A stretch of DNA of 59,798 nt, from NCBI RefSeq assembly GCF_000428885.1, contig NZ_AUAU01000023.1, positions 1-59,798 on the forward strand, in the 5' to 3' direction. The notes below the pieces were generated by a model, which did not search any database, was not told the DNA's origin, and saw nothing but the letters and a program-made list of their open reading frames with translations. Of the stretch, positions 34,046 through 41,070 are shown one piece after another. Position 1 is the first letter of the stretch. The number at the start of each line of letters is the position of its first letter. This DNA comes from Geothrix fermentans DSM 14018 (GTDB taxonomy: Bacteria > Acidobacteriota > Holophagae > Holophagales > Holophagaceae). Position numbers and translations under genes: made by a program.

Positions 34046-34119
34046 GGTAATCACGTGCCTGTCTCCAGGTAAGTTGCAGCTGTCTCCAGGTAGGTGGGGC
34101 CAGCCTTCCGGTAAGGTGG
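34046..34119. promoter_or_regulatory. Three phased 21-bp repeats (plus a weak fourth) before murG
   Basis: GGTA occurs at 34068, 34089 and 34110, exactly 21 bases apart, each in a longer shared context (cc[a/c]ggta[a/g]g[t/g]tgg); the first two share the 13-mer ctgtctccaggta. A fourth GGTA lies at 34046, 22 bases earlier. Twenty-one bases is two helical turns, so all copies face the same side of the DNA. A cooperative operator for murG and/or etfBA is possible; a chance tandem duplication is the alternative. Confidence 0.5.
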
Positions 34120-34126
34120 TCGGATC

Positions 34127-35257
34127 ATGAGCGACACGACACCGACTTTCGATGGAGCCATCGTCCTCACGGGAGGAGGCACCGGCGGCCACTTCTTCCC
34201 GGCCATGGCGCTGGCGGAGGGTGCGCACCGCCGATGGCCCCAGCGCACCGTGGCGTTCGTGGGAGCCCGGCGCGGCATCGAGGCGCGCGAGCTGCCGGCC
34301 AGCCCCTGGCCCCACCTGCTGCTGGACGTGGAGGGATTCCTGGGACGGTCGCCGCTGCGGGCCGCGAAGTCCGCCTGGAAGCTCTGGCGCGCCACGGCGA
34401 AGCTGAAGGCCCTGTGGCGCAAGGACAGGCCCTGGGTCGTCCTCGGGACCGGCGGCTACGGCGCGGCGCCGGCCCTCCTGGCCGCGCGGGCCCTGGGCAT
34501 CCCCTACTTCCTGCACGAGAGCAACGCCGCGCCGGGCGCCCTGGTGAAGCTGGTGGCGCCGAAGGCCGGGCGCGTCTGGTGCGGCCTGGAGGCCGTGCAA
34601 CCCCTGCTCCCCGGCGCGGACTGCCGCGTGGTGGGCACGCCCGTGCGCGATGCCTTCCTGCGGGACTTCCGGCCCGCCGGCACGCTGATGCCGCCCCACC
34701 GGCTGCTGGTCCTGGGCGGCAGCGGCGGCGCCCGGGCCATCAACGAGGCCCTGCTGGAAGCGGCGCCCGCGCTGCTCGAGGCAGCTCCGGCCTGGGAGAT
34801 CCTCCACCAGGCCGGCCCTGCGGAGTTCGAGCGGCTGAAGGATCGACCCCGCCACGCCCGCCACGCCCTGGTCCCCTTCATCGCCCGCATGGACGAGGCC
34901 ATGGAGGCCGCCAGCCTCGTCCTGAGCCGCTCCGGGGCCAGCACCTGCGCCGAACTGAAGGCCGCGGGCCGGGGCGCGGTGCTGGTGCCCCTGCCCACCA
35001 GCGCCAACGACCACCAGCGCATGAATGCCCGGGCCCTGGCCGCGGAAGGGCGGGCCACCCTCGTCGAGCAGGGCCCGGATTTCCAGGCGCGCCTGCGGGA
35101 AACCCTCACTGCGCTGATGGCCGACGACGGGTCCCGCCTGGCCCTGTCAGGCCGGGGGGAGCCCAACCGGGCCGTGGCCCTCTGCCTGGAGGATCTGGAG
35201 GGCTACTTCGGTGCCCGGGGCTCCGCCGCCCAGGCCACCACCACGGAGATGAAGTAG
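34127..35257 (+). CDS. murG: UDP-GlcNAc:lipid I GlcNAc transferase MurG
   Basis: 376 residues. It adds GlcNAc to lipid I on the inner face of the cytoplasmic membrane, the last cytoplasmic step of peptidoglycan precursor synthesis. Marks: the lipid-facing loop LTGGGTGGHFFPAMALAE, VLGTGGYGAAPALLAA, FLHESNAAPGALVKL, the second G-loop VLGGSGGARAINEAL, and SRSGASTCAELKAAGRGAVL with PLPTSANDHQRMNA. It is not within a dcw cluster here. Its last 55 bases overlap the tatC end on the other strand. Confidence 0.96.
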   Translation: MSDTTPTFDGAIVLTGGGTGGHFFPAMALAEGAHRRWPQRTVAFVGARRGIEARELPASPWPHLLLDVEGFLGRSPLRAAKSAWKLWRATAKLKALWRKDRPWVVLGTGGYGAAPALLAARALGIPYFLHESNAAPGALVKLVAPKAGRVWCGLEAVQPLLPGADCRVVGTPVRDAFLRDFRPAGTLMPPHRLLVLGGSGGARAINEALLEAAPALLEAAPAWEILHQAGPAEFERLKDRPRHARHALVPFIARMDEAMEAASLVLSRSGASTCAELKAAGRGAVLVPLPTSANDHQRMNARALAAEGRATLVEQGPDFQARLRETLTALMADDGSRLALSGRGEPNRAVALCLEDLEGYFGARGSAAQATTTEMK

Positions 35258-35973
35258 AGGCCCAGCAGGACCACGCTGAAGAAGATGGTGGTCACCACCA
35301 CATCGCCCGGCGTGAAGAAGGCGCTGAAGATGAGGATGGCCATGGTGGCGTGGCGCCAGTACTTCAGCATGAGCCGCGCGGTCACGATGCGGAACTTCGC
35401 CAGGAAGAAGAACAGGACCGGCAGCTCGAACATCACGCCGGTGATGAGCGTGGTGGAGATGAAGAGGTCCAGGTAGTCCGAGGCGTGCAGGTTGGCGCGG
35501 AGGCCCGCCGAGGCGGCCTCCTGGAACAGGATGTCGCCCAGGAACTTGAAGGCCTGGGTGTAGGCGAAGGCCGCGCCGGCCAGGAAACAGCCCGAGGTCA
35601 CCACCACGAAGGGGATCACCAGGCGCCGCTCCTTGGGGAGCAGGCCGGGCCGGATGAAGGCCCAGAGCTGGTAGAAGAGGAAGGGCGCGCAGAACACCGC
35701 GGCGGACCACAATGAGAGCCGCATCATGCTGAAGAAGGGCTCGGTGAGGTCCGTGAAGGCGAAGGGGTCCAGGCTCCCGATGGGCTTCCCGGTCTGGCGC
35801 GCCATGGCCTCCAGGAAGGGCTTCTGGGCCCAGGCCCAGAGCTTGAACCGGAAGGCGTAGGTGACGGCGAAGCCCACCGCCACGATGGCGAGCGAGCGCA
35901 CGATCCGCACCCGCAGCTCCTGCAGGTGCTCCCAGAAGCTCATCTTGTCGGGCGGCGTGGCCGGAAGCGCCAT
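35203..35973 (-). CDS. tatC: Sec-independent protein translocase TatC
   Basis: 256 residues, six predicted helices. N-terminal cytoplasmic motif SFWEHLQELRVRIVRSL contains the signal-peptide-binding Glu; PFLFYQLWAFIRPGLLPKER and FLAGAAFAYTQAFKFL are conserved, as is FELPVLFFFLAKF. It recognises twin-arginine signals and forms the translocase with TatA. It is 64 bases downstream of tatA. The final ~18 codons overlap murG antisense. Confidence 0.96.
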   Translation of the reverse strand: MALPATPPDKMSFWEHLQELRVRIVRSLAIVAVGFAVTYAFRFKLWAWAQKPFLEAMARQTGKPIGSLDPFAFTDLTEPFFSMMRLSLWSAAVFCAPFLFYQLWAFIRPGLLPKERRLVIPFVVVTSGCFLAGAAFAYTQAFKFLGDILFQEAASAGLRANLHASDYLDLFISTTLITGVMFELPVLFFFLAKFRIVTARLMLKYWRHATMAILIFSAFFTPGDVVVTTIFFSVVLLGLYFISVVVAWAAEPRAPK

Positions 35974-36037
35974 GGTCCTCGATGGGGAGAAAAGGCCGGC
36001 CTCCCCGGGGAGACCGGCCGGTGGAGGGCCTGTCAGC

Positions 36038-36238
36038 CTACTTCTTGTCCTTGTCGGAGGAGGCCGGGGGCGCGGCGACGTCCTCCTTCACGGAGTCCGT
36101 CAGCTCGCGGCTGGCCTTCTTGAACTCCTGGATGCCCTTGCCCAGGCTCTTGCCCAGCTCGGGCAGGCGGGAGGGGCCGAAGAAGATCAGCAGCGCGATG
36201 CCGATCAGCAGGATTTCCATCATTCCGAGGTTGCCCAT
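36038..36238 (-). CDS. tatA: Twin-arginine translocase TatA
   Basis: 66 residues. One N-terminal helix (MMEILLIGIALLIFFGPSRL), the hinge FGPSRLPELGKSLG, an amphipathic helix (KSLGKGIQEFKKASREL) and a charged tail. TatA multimers form the passage for folded proteins. The Phe-Gly hinge and short length favour TatA; no separate TatB is visible, as in many bacteria with a TatA that does both. It may share a transcript with the preceding AtuA-like gene, 30 bases away. Confidence 0.94.
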   Translation of the reverse strand: MGNLGMMEILLIGIALLIFFGPSRLPELGKSLGKGIQEFKKASRELTDSVKEDVAAPPASSDKDKK

Positions 36239-36268
36239 GTCCGTGCTCCTTGGCGGTACGTGTGCCCT

Positions 36269-36616
36269 TCAGGGTTTGAGATCCGCCAGCGCCAGGCCGG
36301 CCGGAAGGTCGAGTTCCATTCTAAGCAGCGCCTGCCCGTGGGTCTTGCCCTGGGCATCGGTTTTCACGCTCTCGCTGCCGCCCCCCCCAAGCGAGTCATG
36401 AAGAATAAAGTTGATAGCCTTGAGGTTAGGAACTTCGAAGCGTTCAACACTACCTTTGCATATGGTTGAAAAGTGATGTTGGACACGCTCCGCGGTCAGC
36501 TCCCGCTGGAGGAACCGGTAGCCGGCCTCCGTGTAGGCGATCAGCCCCACGTTGGAGCCGTCCCCCTTGTCGCCGCTGCGGGCGTGGGCGATCTCCTCGA
36601 GCCGGATGCGGGTCAT
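36269..36616 (-). CDS. AtuA C-terminal-like domain protein
   Basis: 115 residues from ATG 36616, overlapping the ugd stop by four bases. The conserved frame is HARSGDKGDGSNVGLIAY, LTAERVQHHF, then FEVPNLKAINFIL, LGGGGSESVKTDAQGK and QALLRMELDLP. This corresponds to the small C-terminal domain of AtuA-type proteins and stand-alone relatives; AtuA belongs to terpenoid degradation, but the stand-alone form has no proven function. Codons 46-74 are AT-rich (about 40% GC over 36391-36480), unlike the rest of the gene and the window. The frame and family motifs continue through this patch. Confidence 0.78.
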   Translation of the reverse strand: MTRIRLEEIAHARSGDKGDGSNVGLIAYTEAGYRFLQRELTAERVQHHFSTICKGSVERFEVPNLKAINFILHDSLGGGGSESVKTDAQGKTHGQALLRMELDLPAGLALADLKP

Positions 36617-37968
36617 TGGACCTCCACGGTGCGGCGTCCCAGGGAATGGTAGGTCCAGCCCTTGGCCTCCATGGCCTCGGGGCGGAAGAGGTTGCGGCCG
36701 TCGAACAGGCGGCGGGCCTTGAGGGCCCTGGCCACGGCTTCCAGGTCCGCCTCGCGGTACTGGGCCCACTCCGTGGCGATGATCAGGGCATCGGCGCCTT
36801 CGCAGGCGGCCAGGGGGGATTCGGCGTAGCGGACCTTGTCGCCGATCCTGGCCTTCACGGCGACCATGGCGGCGAAGTCGTGCACCACCACCTCGGCCCC
36901 CAGGCTCACCAGGCCGTCGATGAGCTCCAGGGCCATGCTCTCCCGGATGTCGTCGGTGTTGGCCTTGAAGGCCAGGCCCCAGAGGGCGAAGCGCCGGTCC
37001 TTCAGGGGGGCGGGCACACCCGCCTTCACGCCGAAGTGGGCCTTCAGCTTGCGCAGGAGCACCTGCTTCTGGTGGCGGTTGGCCTCCACGGTGGCGGCCA
37101 GCGTCATCATGGGGTGGCCCTGCTCCCGGCCCACCTTGAGGAGGGCCTGGAGGTCCTTGGGGAAGCAGGAGCCGCCGAAGCCGGGGCCCGGATTGAGGAA
37201 GGCGGGACCGATGCGGTGGTCCGCGCCGATGGCGGTCTTCACGTGGTCGATGTCGGCGCCCACGGACTCCGCCAGGTTGGCGATCTCGTTGATGAAGCTG
37301 ATGCGCAGGGCCAGCATGGCGTTGGCGGCGTACTTGGTCAGCTCCGCGCTGGGTGGATCCATCCGGAACCACTTGCCGCCGCTGCGGTCCAGGAAGGGCT
37401 GGTAGAGCCCCTTCATGACGGTTTCGGCGTGGTCCGTGCGGCAGCCCACCACCACGCGATCGGGTTCCAGGAAGTCGCCGATGGCGGAACCTTCGCGCAG
37501 GAACTCGGGGTTGCTCACCACCTCGAAGCTGCGGTCCGTGCGGGCGGCGATCTCCGCGTGGACGCGGGCGGCCGTGCCCACGGGGACCGTGCTCTTGTCC
37601 ACCACGATGAGGGGCTTGGCGTCCTTGGCCCGCAGGGCCGTGGCCTCGCCCAGCTGCCCCGCCACGGCCAGCACGAACTTCATGTCCGCGCTGCCGTCCT
37701 CGCTCTGGGGCGTGCCCACGCAGATGAAGGCGGCGTCGGCATCGGCGATGCCAGCCTTGAGGTCCGTGGTGAAGCGCAGGGCGCCGGACTTGAGGTGCTT
37801 CACGAGCAGGTCGTCCAGGCCCGGCTCGAAGATGGGCGACTGACCCCGGGACAGGGTGGCGACCTTGGCGGCATCCACGTCCACGCCGATGATGCGGTGC
37901 CCCGCCTCGGCGAAGCAGGCCGCGGCCACCAGCCCCACGTATCCCGACCCGATGACCAGCACCTGCAT
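36613..37968 (-). CDS. ugd: UDP-glucose 6-dehydrogenase
   Basis: 451 residues from ATG 37968. It oxidises UDP-glucose to UDP-glucuronate with two NAD+. Marks: Rossmann start VIGSGYVGLVAAACFAEAGH, STVPVGTA, NPEFLREGSAI, AELTKYAANAMLALRISFIN, the catalytic cysteine in FGGSCFPKDL, and WGLAFKANTDDIRES. UDP-glucuronate feeds capsule, exopolysaccharide or LPS sugars. It is divergent from tolQ and translationally coupled to the AtuA-like gene. Confidence 0.95.
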   Translation of the reverse strand: MQVLVIGSGYVGLVAAACFAEAGHRIIGVDVDAAKVATLSRGQSPIFEPGLDDLLVKHLKSGALRFTTDLKAGIADADAAFICVGTPQSEDGSADMKFVLAVAGQLGEATALRAKDAKPLIVVDKSTVPVGTAARVHAEIAARTDRSFEVVSNPEFLREGSAIGDFLEPDRVVVGCRTDHAETVMKGLYQPFLDRSGGKWFRMDPPSAELTKYAANAMLALRISFINEIANLAESVGADIDHVKTAIGADHRIGPAFLNPGPGFGGSCFPKDLQALLKVGREQGHPMMTLAATVEANRHQKQVLLRKLKAHFGVKAGVPAPLKDRRFALWGLAFKANTDDIRESMALELIDGLVSLGAEVVVHDFAAMVAVKARIGDKVRYAESPLAACEGADALIIATEWAQYREADLEAVARALKARRLFDGRNLFRPEAMEAKGWTYHSLGRRTVEVQ

Positions 37969-38037
37969 GGCGTCCTCGCGCAAAGCACCCAGTGTAGCCG
38001 CATCCCCGCTTGCTATCATTTCCTGGACGGAGGCAGC

Positions 38038-38733
38038 ATGGCGATCCTGGCGGCACCCACGGGCAATGAGGTCAACCTGCTGGAGGTGATGCTCCACGCA
38101 GGTCCGGTCTCCAAGTCGGTGCTGGCGATCCTCGCCACATTCTCGCTCCTGAGCTGGGTCGTGATCATCCGGAAGGCGCTGCTCTACCACCGGAGCCGCG
38201 AGGTGTCCGAGCGCTTCCGCGGCGCCTTCAAGCGCGCCACGGACTGGCGCGACCTGAAGCAGCAGGTGGAGCGCTTCGCCCTGAGCCCGCTCGTGGGCCT
38301 CTTCGTGGCCGGCTACGGCGAGGTCACCTACCAGCTGCGCCAGGTGGGACCCGACGGGCGCCCGCAGCTCCGCAGCATGGAGGCCGTGGAGCGCAGCCTG
38401 CAGCGGGCCAGCGTGGTGGAGATGGGCCGGCTCGAGCGCTCCCTGGGCGGCCTGGCCACGGTGGCGGCCGTGAGCCCCTTCATCGGCCTCTTCGGCACGG
38501 TGTGGGGCATCATCGACGCCTTCCGCGGCATCGGCGCCACGGGCAACGCCAACCTGGCCACGGTGGCCCCCGGCATCTCCGAGGCCCTGGTGGCCACGGC
38601 CATCGGCCTCGTGGCGGCCATCCCCGCCCTCATGGCCTACAACTTCTTCCAGGGCCAGCTCAAGCAGTTCCAGACCGAGCTCGACGACTTCTCCCTGGAG
38701 TTCATCAGCCTCTCGGAACGGAACTTCACCTGA
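38038..38733 (+). CDS. TolQ/ExbB/MotA-family proton-channel protein
   Basis: 231 residues, three helices: ~24-45 (VLAILATFSLLSWVVIIRKA), and a pair in the last third (GLATVAAVSPFIGLFGTVWG and EALVATAIGLVAAIPALMAY). The family motif GLFGTVWGIIDAFRGI and the C-terminal P-A-x-x-A-Y-N are intact. With TolR or ExbD it would turn proton flow into force across the envelope. No TolR/ExbD gene follows here, although they normally do. GGAGG stands before the ATG; the stop overlaps the next gene's CTG. Confidence 0.92.
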   Translation: MAILAAPTGNEVNLLEVMLHAGPVSKSVLAILATFSLLSWVVIIRKALLYHRSREVSERFRGAFKRATDWRDLKQQVERFALSPLVGLFVAGYGEVTYQLRQVGPDGRPQLRSMEAVERSLQRASVVEMGRLERSLGGLATVAAVSPFIGLFGTVWGIIDAFRGIGATGNANLATVAPGISEALVATAIGLVAAIPALMAYNFFQGQLKQFQTELDDFSLEFISLSERNFT

Positions 38734-39548
38734 GACCTTCACGCCTGCCGCTCTCCCTGGACTGGGAGGACTGGTTCCAGCTCTGCTGCCCGCCCTATGA
38801 CCGGCCCGAAGCCCTGGACCGCTTCGAGTGCCGGCTGCCGCAGGCCACGGAGCTGTCCCTGGCGCTCTGCGCCGACCTGGGGGCCACGGCCACCTGGTTC
38901 TGCCTGGGTGACCAGGCCCGGCGCCATCCGGCCCTGCTGCGGCGCATCGTGGCGGCGGGCCACGCCATCGGCCTGCACGGCCTCACGCACCGCCGGGCCT
39001 TCGAGATGGACTGGGCCGCCTGGCGGGCCTCGGTCCGCGACGGCAGGGCCCTGCTGGAGGACCTGGCCGGCCAGGCCGTCGTCGGCTACCGGGCCCCGGA
39101 GTGGAGCCTGCGGGGGCCCGCGGAGGACTGGTGGCGGGACCTGCCGGAGCTGGGCTTCCGCTACGACTCCAGCCGGGCACCCCTGGCCGTCATCGGCGAT
39201 CCCGCCTGGCCGCGGCGGCCGCACCGGCTCGCGGAGGGGCTCTGGGAACTGCCCCCGCCGGTGCTCTGGTCCGGGCCGCCCCGATCGCCCCTCTGGGGTT
39301 GGGGGCCGCGGGTGCTGCCCTTCAGCCTCGTGCGCCGGGAGCTGGCCTTCCTGGCCGCGGAGGATGCGGGCACGCCCCTGACGATCCACCCCTGGGAGCT
39401 GGACGAGGGCCAGCCGGACCTGCCCGGAGCCTCCTTCGGCCACCGCTTCGCCCACGGCGCGGGCCTGAAGGGCCATGGCGCCCACCTGCGGGACCTCCTG
39501 GCCGGGTTCCGGCTGACCACCCTCGAAGCCTGGGTGGGGGACCAGTGA
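38730..39548 (+). CDS. Polysaccharide deacetylase (NodB-like), apparent CTG start
   Basis: 272 residues if translation starts at CTG 38730. The family sequence starts with LPLSLDWEDWFQLC, fifteen bases into the frame, and there is no ATG, GTG or TTG between this point and 38502, deep inside tolQ. CTG sits in the tolQ stop (CTGA), the same geometry as the ATGA overlaps nearby. NodB marks: DWEDWF (metal Asp pair), GLHGLTHR (His ligands), GYRAPEWSL and IHPWELD. This subtype (D-W/V-E-D-W-F) is typical of exosortase-linked exopolysaccharide clusters. It removes acetyl groups from envelope polysaccharide; the exact substrate is unknown. Confidence 0.82.
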   Translation: MRPSRLPLSLDWEDWFQLCCPPYDRPEALDRFECRLPQATELSLALCADLGATATWFCLGDQARRHPALLRRIVAAGHAIGLHGLTHRRAFEMDWAAWRASVRDGRALLEDLAGQAVVGYRAPEWSLRGPAEDWWRDLPELGFRYDSSRAPLAVIGDPAWPRRPHRLAEGLWELPPPVLWSGPPRSPLWGWGPRVLPFSLVRRELAFLAAEDAGTPLTIHPWELDEGQPDLPGASFGHRFAHGAGLKGHGAHLRDLLAGFRLTTLEAWVGDQ

Positions 39549-40273
39549 AGGCCGCGCCGCTCATCTTCCTGGCCCCGTCCGAGGACAAGGCCCCGGGCGG
39601 AATCCCCGGGCCCCTGCCGGAGACGCCCGCCCAGCGCTGGGTGCGGGAGCGCCTGGTGGCCCTGGCGAAGACCGGATCGCCCGAGGTCCTGAGGAAGGCC
39701 TTCGACGTGAAGGACCTGGCCCTGGACAAGGCCCGGACCGAGGCCCTGGCCCTGGCCTCGACCCGGCACCTGCCCCAGCTGCCGGCGCTGGCCCGCTACA
39801 CCGGTGTGGCCTTCCAGGCCCTGGACGCGGGTTCGCTTCCCCAGGAGGCCTGGCGGCAGGTGTTCGTCCTGTCCAGCCTCCGGGGTCTGGTGCGCGGCGA
39901 CGAGCCGGTGCCGCCCTACAAGCTCAAGCTGGGGGCCATTCCGGGCCTGAAGGCCCACTGGCGGAAGGCGCTGGCGGTTCAGCTCCCGCTCCTGCCGGAG
40001 GGCCCGGCCTGGGAGCTGCTGCCCGGGGACGCGGCCGACCTGCTCCGGGGCTGGGACCGGCCGCGGCACACGGTGGAGATCTTCGATGCGAACGGGAAGG
40101 CCATCAGCCACTTCTCGAAGAAATACCGGGGGCTGGTGGCGCGCTGGATCCTGGCGCACGGGCAGGGGGACCCCCGGAAGGTGCTGAGGGGCCGCATTCC
40201 CGGCTGCCAGTGGGCCGGGGTGGATGAGAACGACCGGGGCGGCCTGGCCCTCCGGCTGCTGGTGGAGCCATGA
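39545..40273 (+). CDS. yaaA: YaaA family protein (peroxide-stress, DUF328)
   Basis: 242 residues from GTG 39545 in the deacetylase stop. YaaA marks: LIFLAPSEDKAPGG at the start (family LLSPAK-like), PALARYTGVAFQALDA, VFVLSSLRGLVRGDEPVPPY and KLGAIPGLKAHW; the C-terminal KAISHFSKKYRGLVARWIL block matches the KxxR-rich end. E. coli YaaA limits Fenton damage and binds DNA. Somewhat diverged at the N-terminus. Coupled to both neighbours by four-base overlaps. Confidence 0.85.
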   Translation: MKAAPLIFLAPSEDKAPGGIPGPLPETPAQRWVRERLVALAKTGSPEVLRKAFDVKDLALDKARTEALALASTRHLPQLPALARYTGVAFQALDAGSLPQEAWRQVFVLSSLRGLVRGDEPVPPYKLKLGAIPGLKAHWRKALAVQLPLLPEGPAWELLPGDAADLLRGWDRPRHTVEIFDANGKAISHFSKKYRGLVARWILAHGQGDPRKVLRGRIPGCQWAGVDENDRGGLALRLLVEP

Positions 40274-41070
40274 GCGACGACTGCAACCGCACCCCCTTCT
40301 GGCAGCGCCAGCCCCAGCTCCCCCTGGAGATCCAGCGCTTCTTCCAGGCCCGGACCGAGGCGGCCCTGGGCGATCCGGAGGCCCGCCAAATCCTGGTCTG
40401 GCCCACGATCCTGGGCGCGCCCGCCCTGCGGCGGGCCCACCCCGAGGGCGTGCCCGAGCCGGAGCTGCTGGATCACGCGGCCCGCATGCTGAGCGCCCTG
40501 GGCCACCATGACCCGGCCGCGGCCTGGGCAGGGCACCGGACCGCCTGGCCGGACACGGCCGAGGCCGGGGCCATGGGCTGGCGGCCGGCGGCGGGCTGGG
40601 GCGCCTGGGGCCCCCTGGTGAGCCTGCGCTGCGGCTGGCAGCTGGCGGCCCTCACGCCCCTGCCCCTGGGTGCGCGCTACCCGCTGGCCTGCGGCGTGTC
40701 CCTCTTCAACCACGGGCTCTACCACGAGTGCCACGATGCCCTGGAACCCCTCTGGGACGGCGCGGAGGGCGAGCTGAAGGGCCAGCTGAAGGGCCAGCTC
40801 CAGGGCCTCATCCTGCTGGCGGGCGGCTACCACCACCTCCAGCAGCACAACCTGCGGGGCATGATGTCCCTCTGGGAGGAGGCACTGGGCCGGCTGGAGG
40901 CCTGCGGAGGCCGGGTGGCCACCCCCTGGGGCGAGGTGCGGGCCGAGGCGGCGCTGGACCTGACGGCCCGGCGGCTGGACCATGGAAGGCGCGCGACGGA
41001 CGATGCGGACGATGATGCGGTGTGGGGTCCCCTGTGGGCCCTGGACCGCCCCACCTGGGAGCTGGCATGA
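40270..41070 (+). CDS. DUF309-domain protein with extra N-terminal region
   Basis: 266 residues. DUF309 covers ~145-225: GVSLFNHGLYHECHDALEPL, LQGLILLAGGYHHLQQHNLR and GMMSLWEEALGRLEACGG, including the usual H-x-x-H-x-x-x-E-x-x-W pattern. The first ~140 residues are not part of that domain and carry no motif I know. ATGA overlaps on both sides tie it to yaaA and nadB. Function of DUF309 is unknown. Confidence 0.78.
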   Translation: MSDDCNRTPFWQRQPQLPLEIQRFFQARTEAALGDPEARQILVWPTILGAPALRRAHPEGVPEPELLDHAARMLSALGHHDPAAAWAGHRTAWPDTAEAGAMGWRPAAGWGAWGPLVSLRCGWQLAALTPLPLGARYPLACGVSLFNHGLYHECHDALEPLWDGAEGELKGQLKGQLQGLILLAGGYHHLQQHNLRGMMSLWEEALGRLEACGGRVATPWGEVRAEAALDLTARRLDHGRRATDDADDDAVWGPLWALDRPTWELA

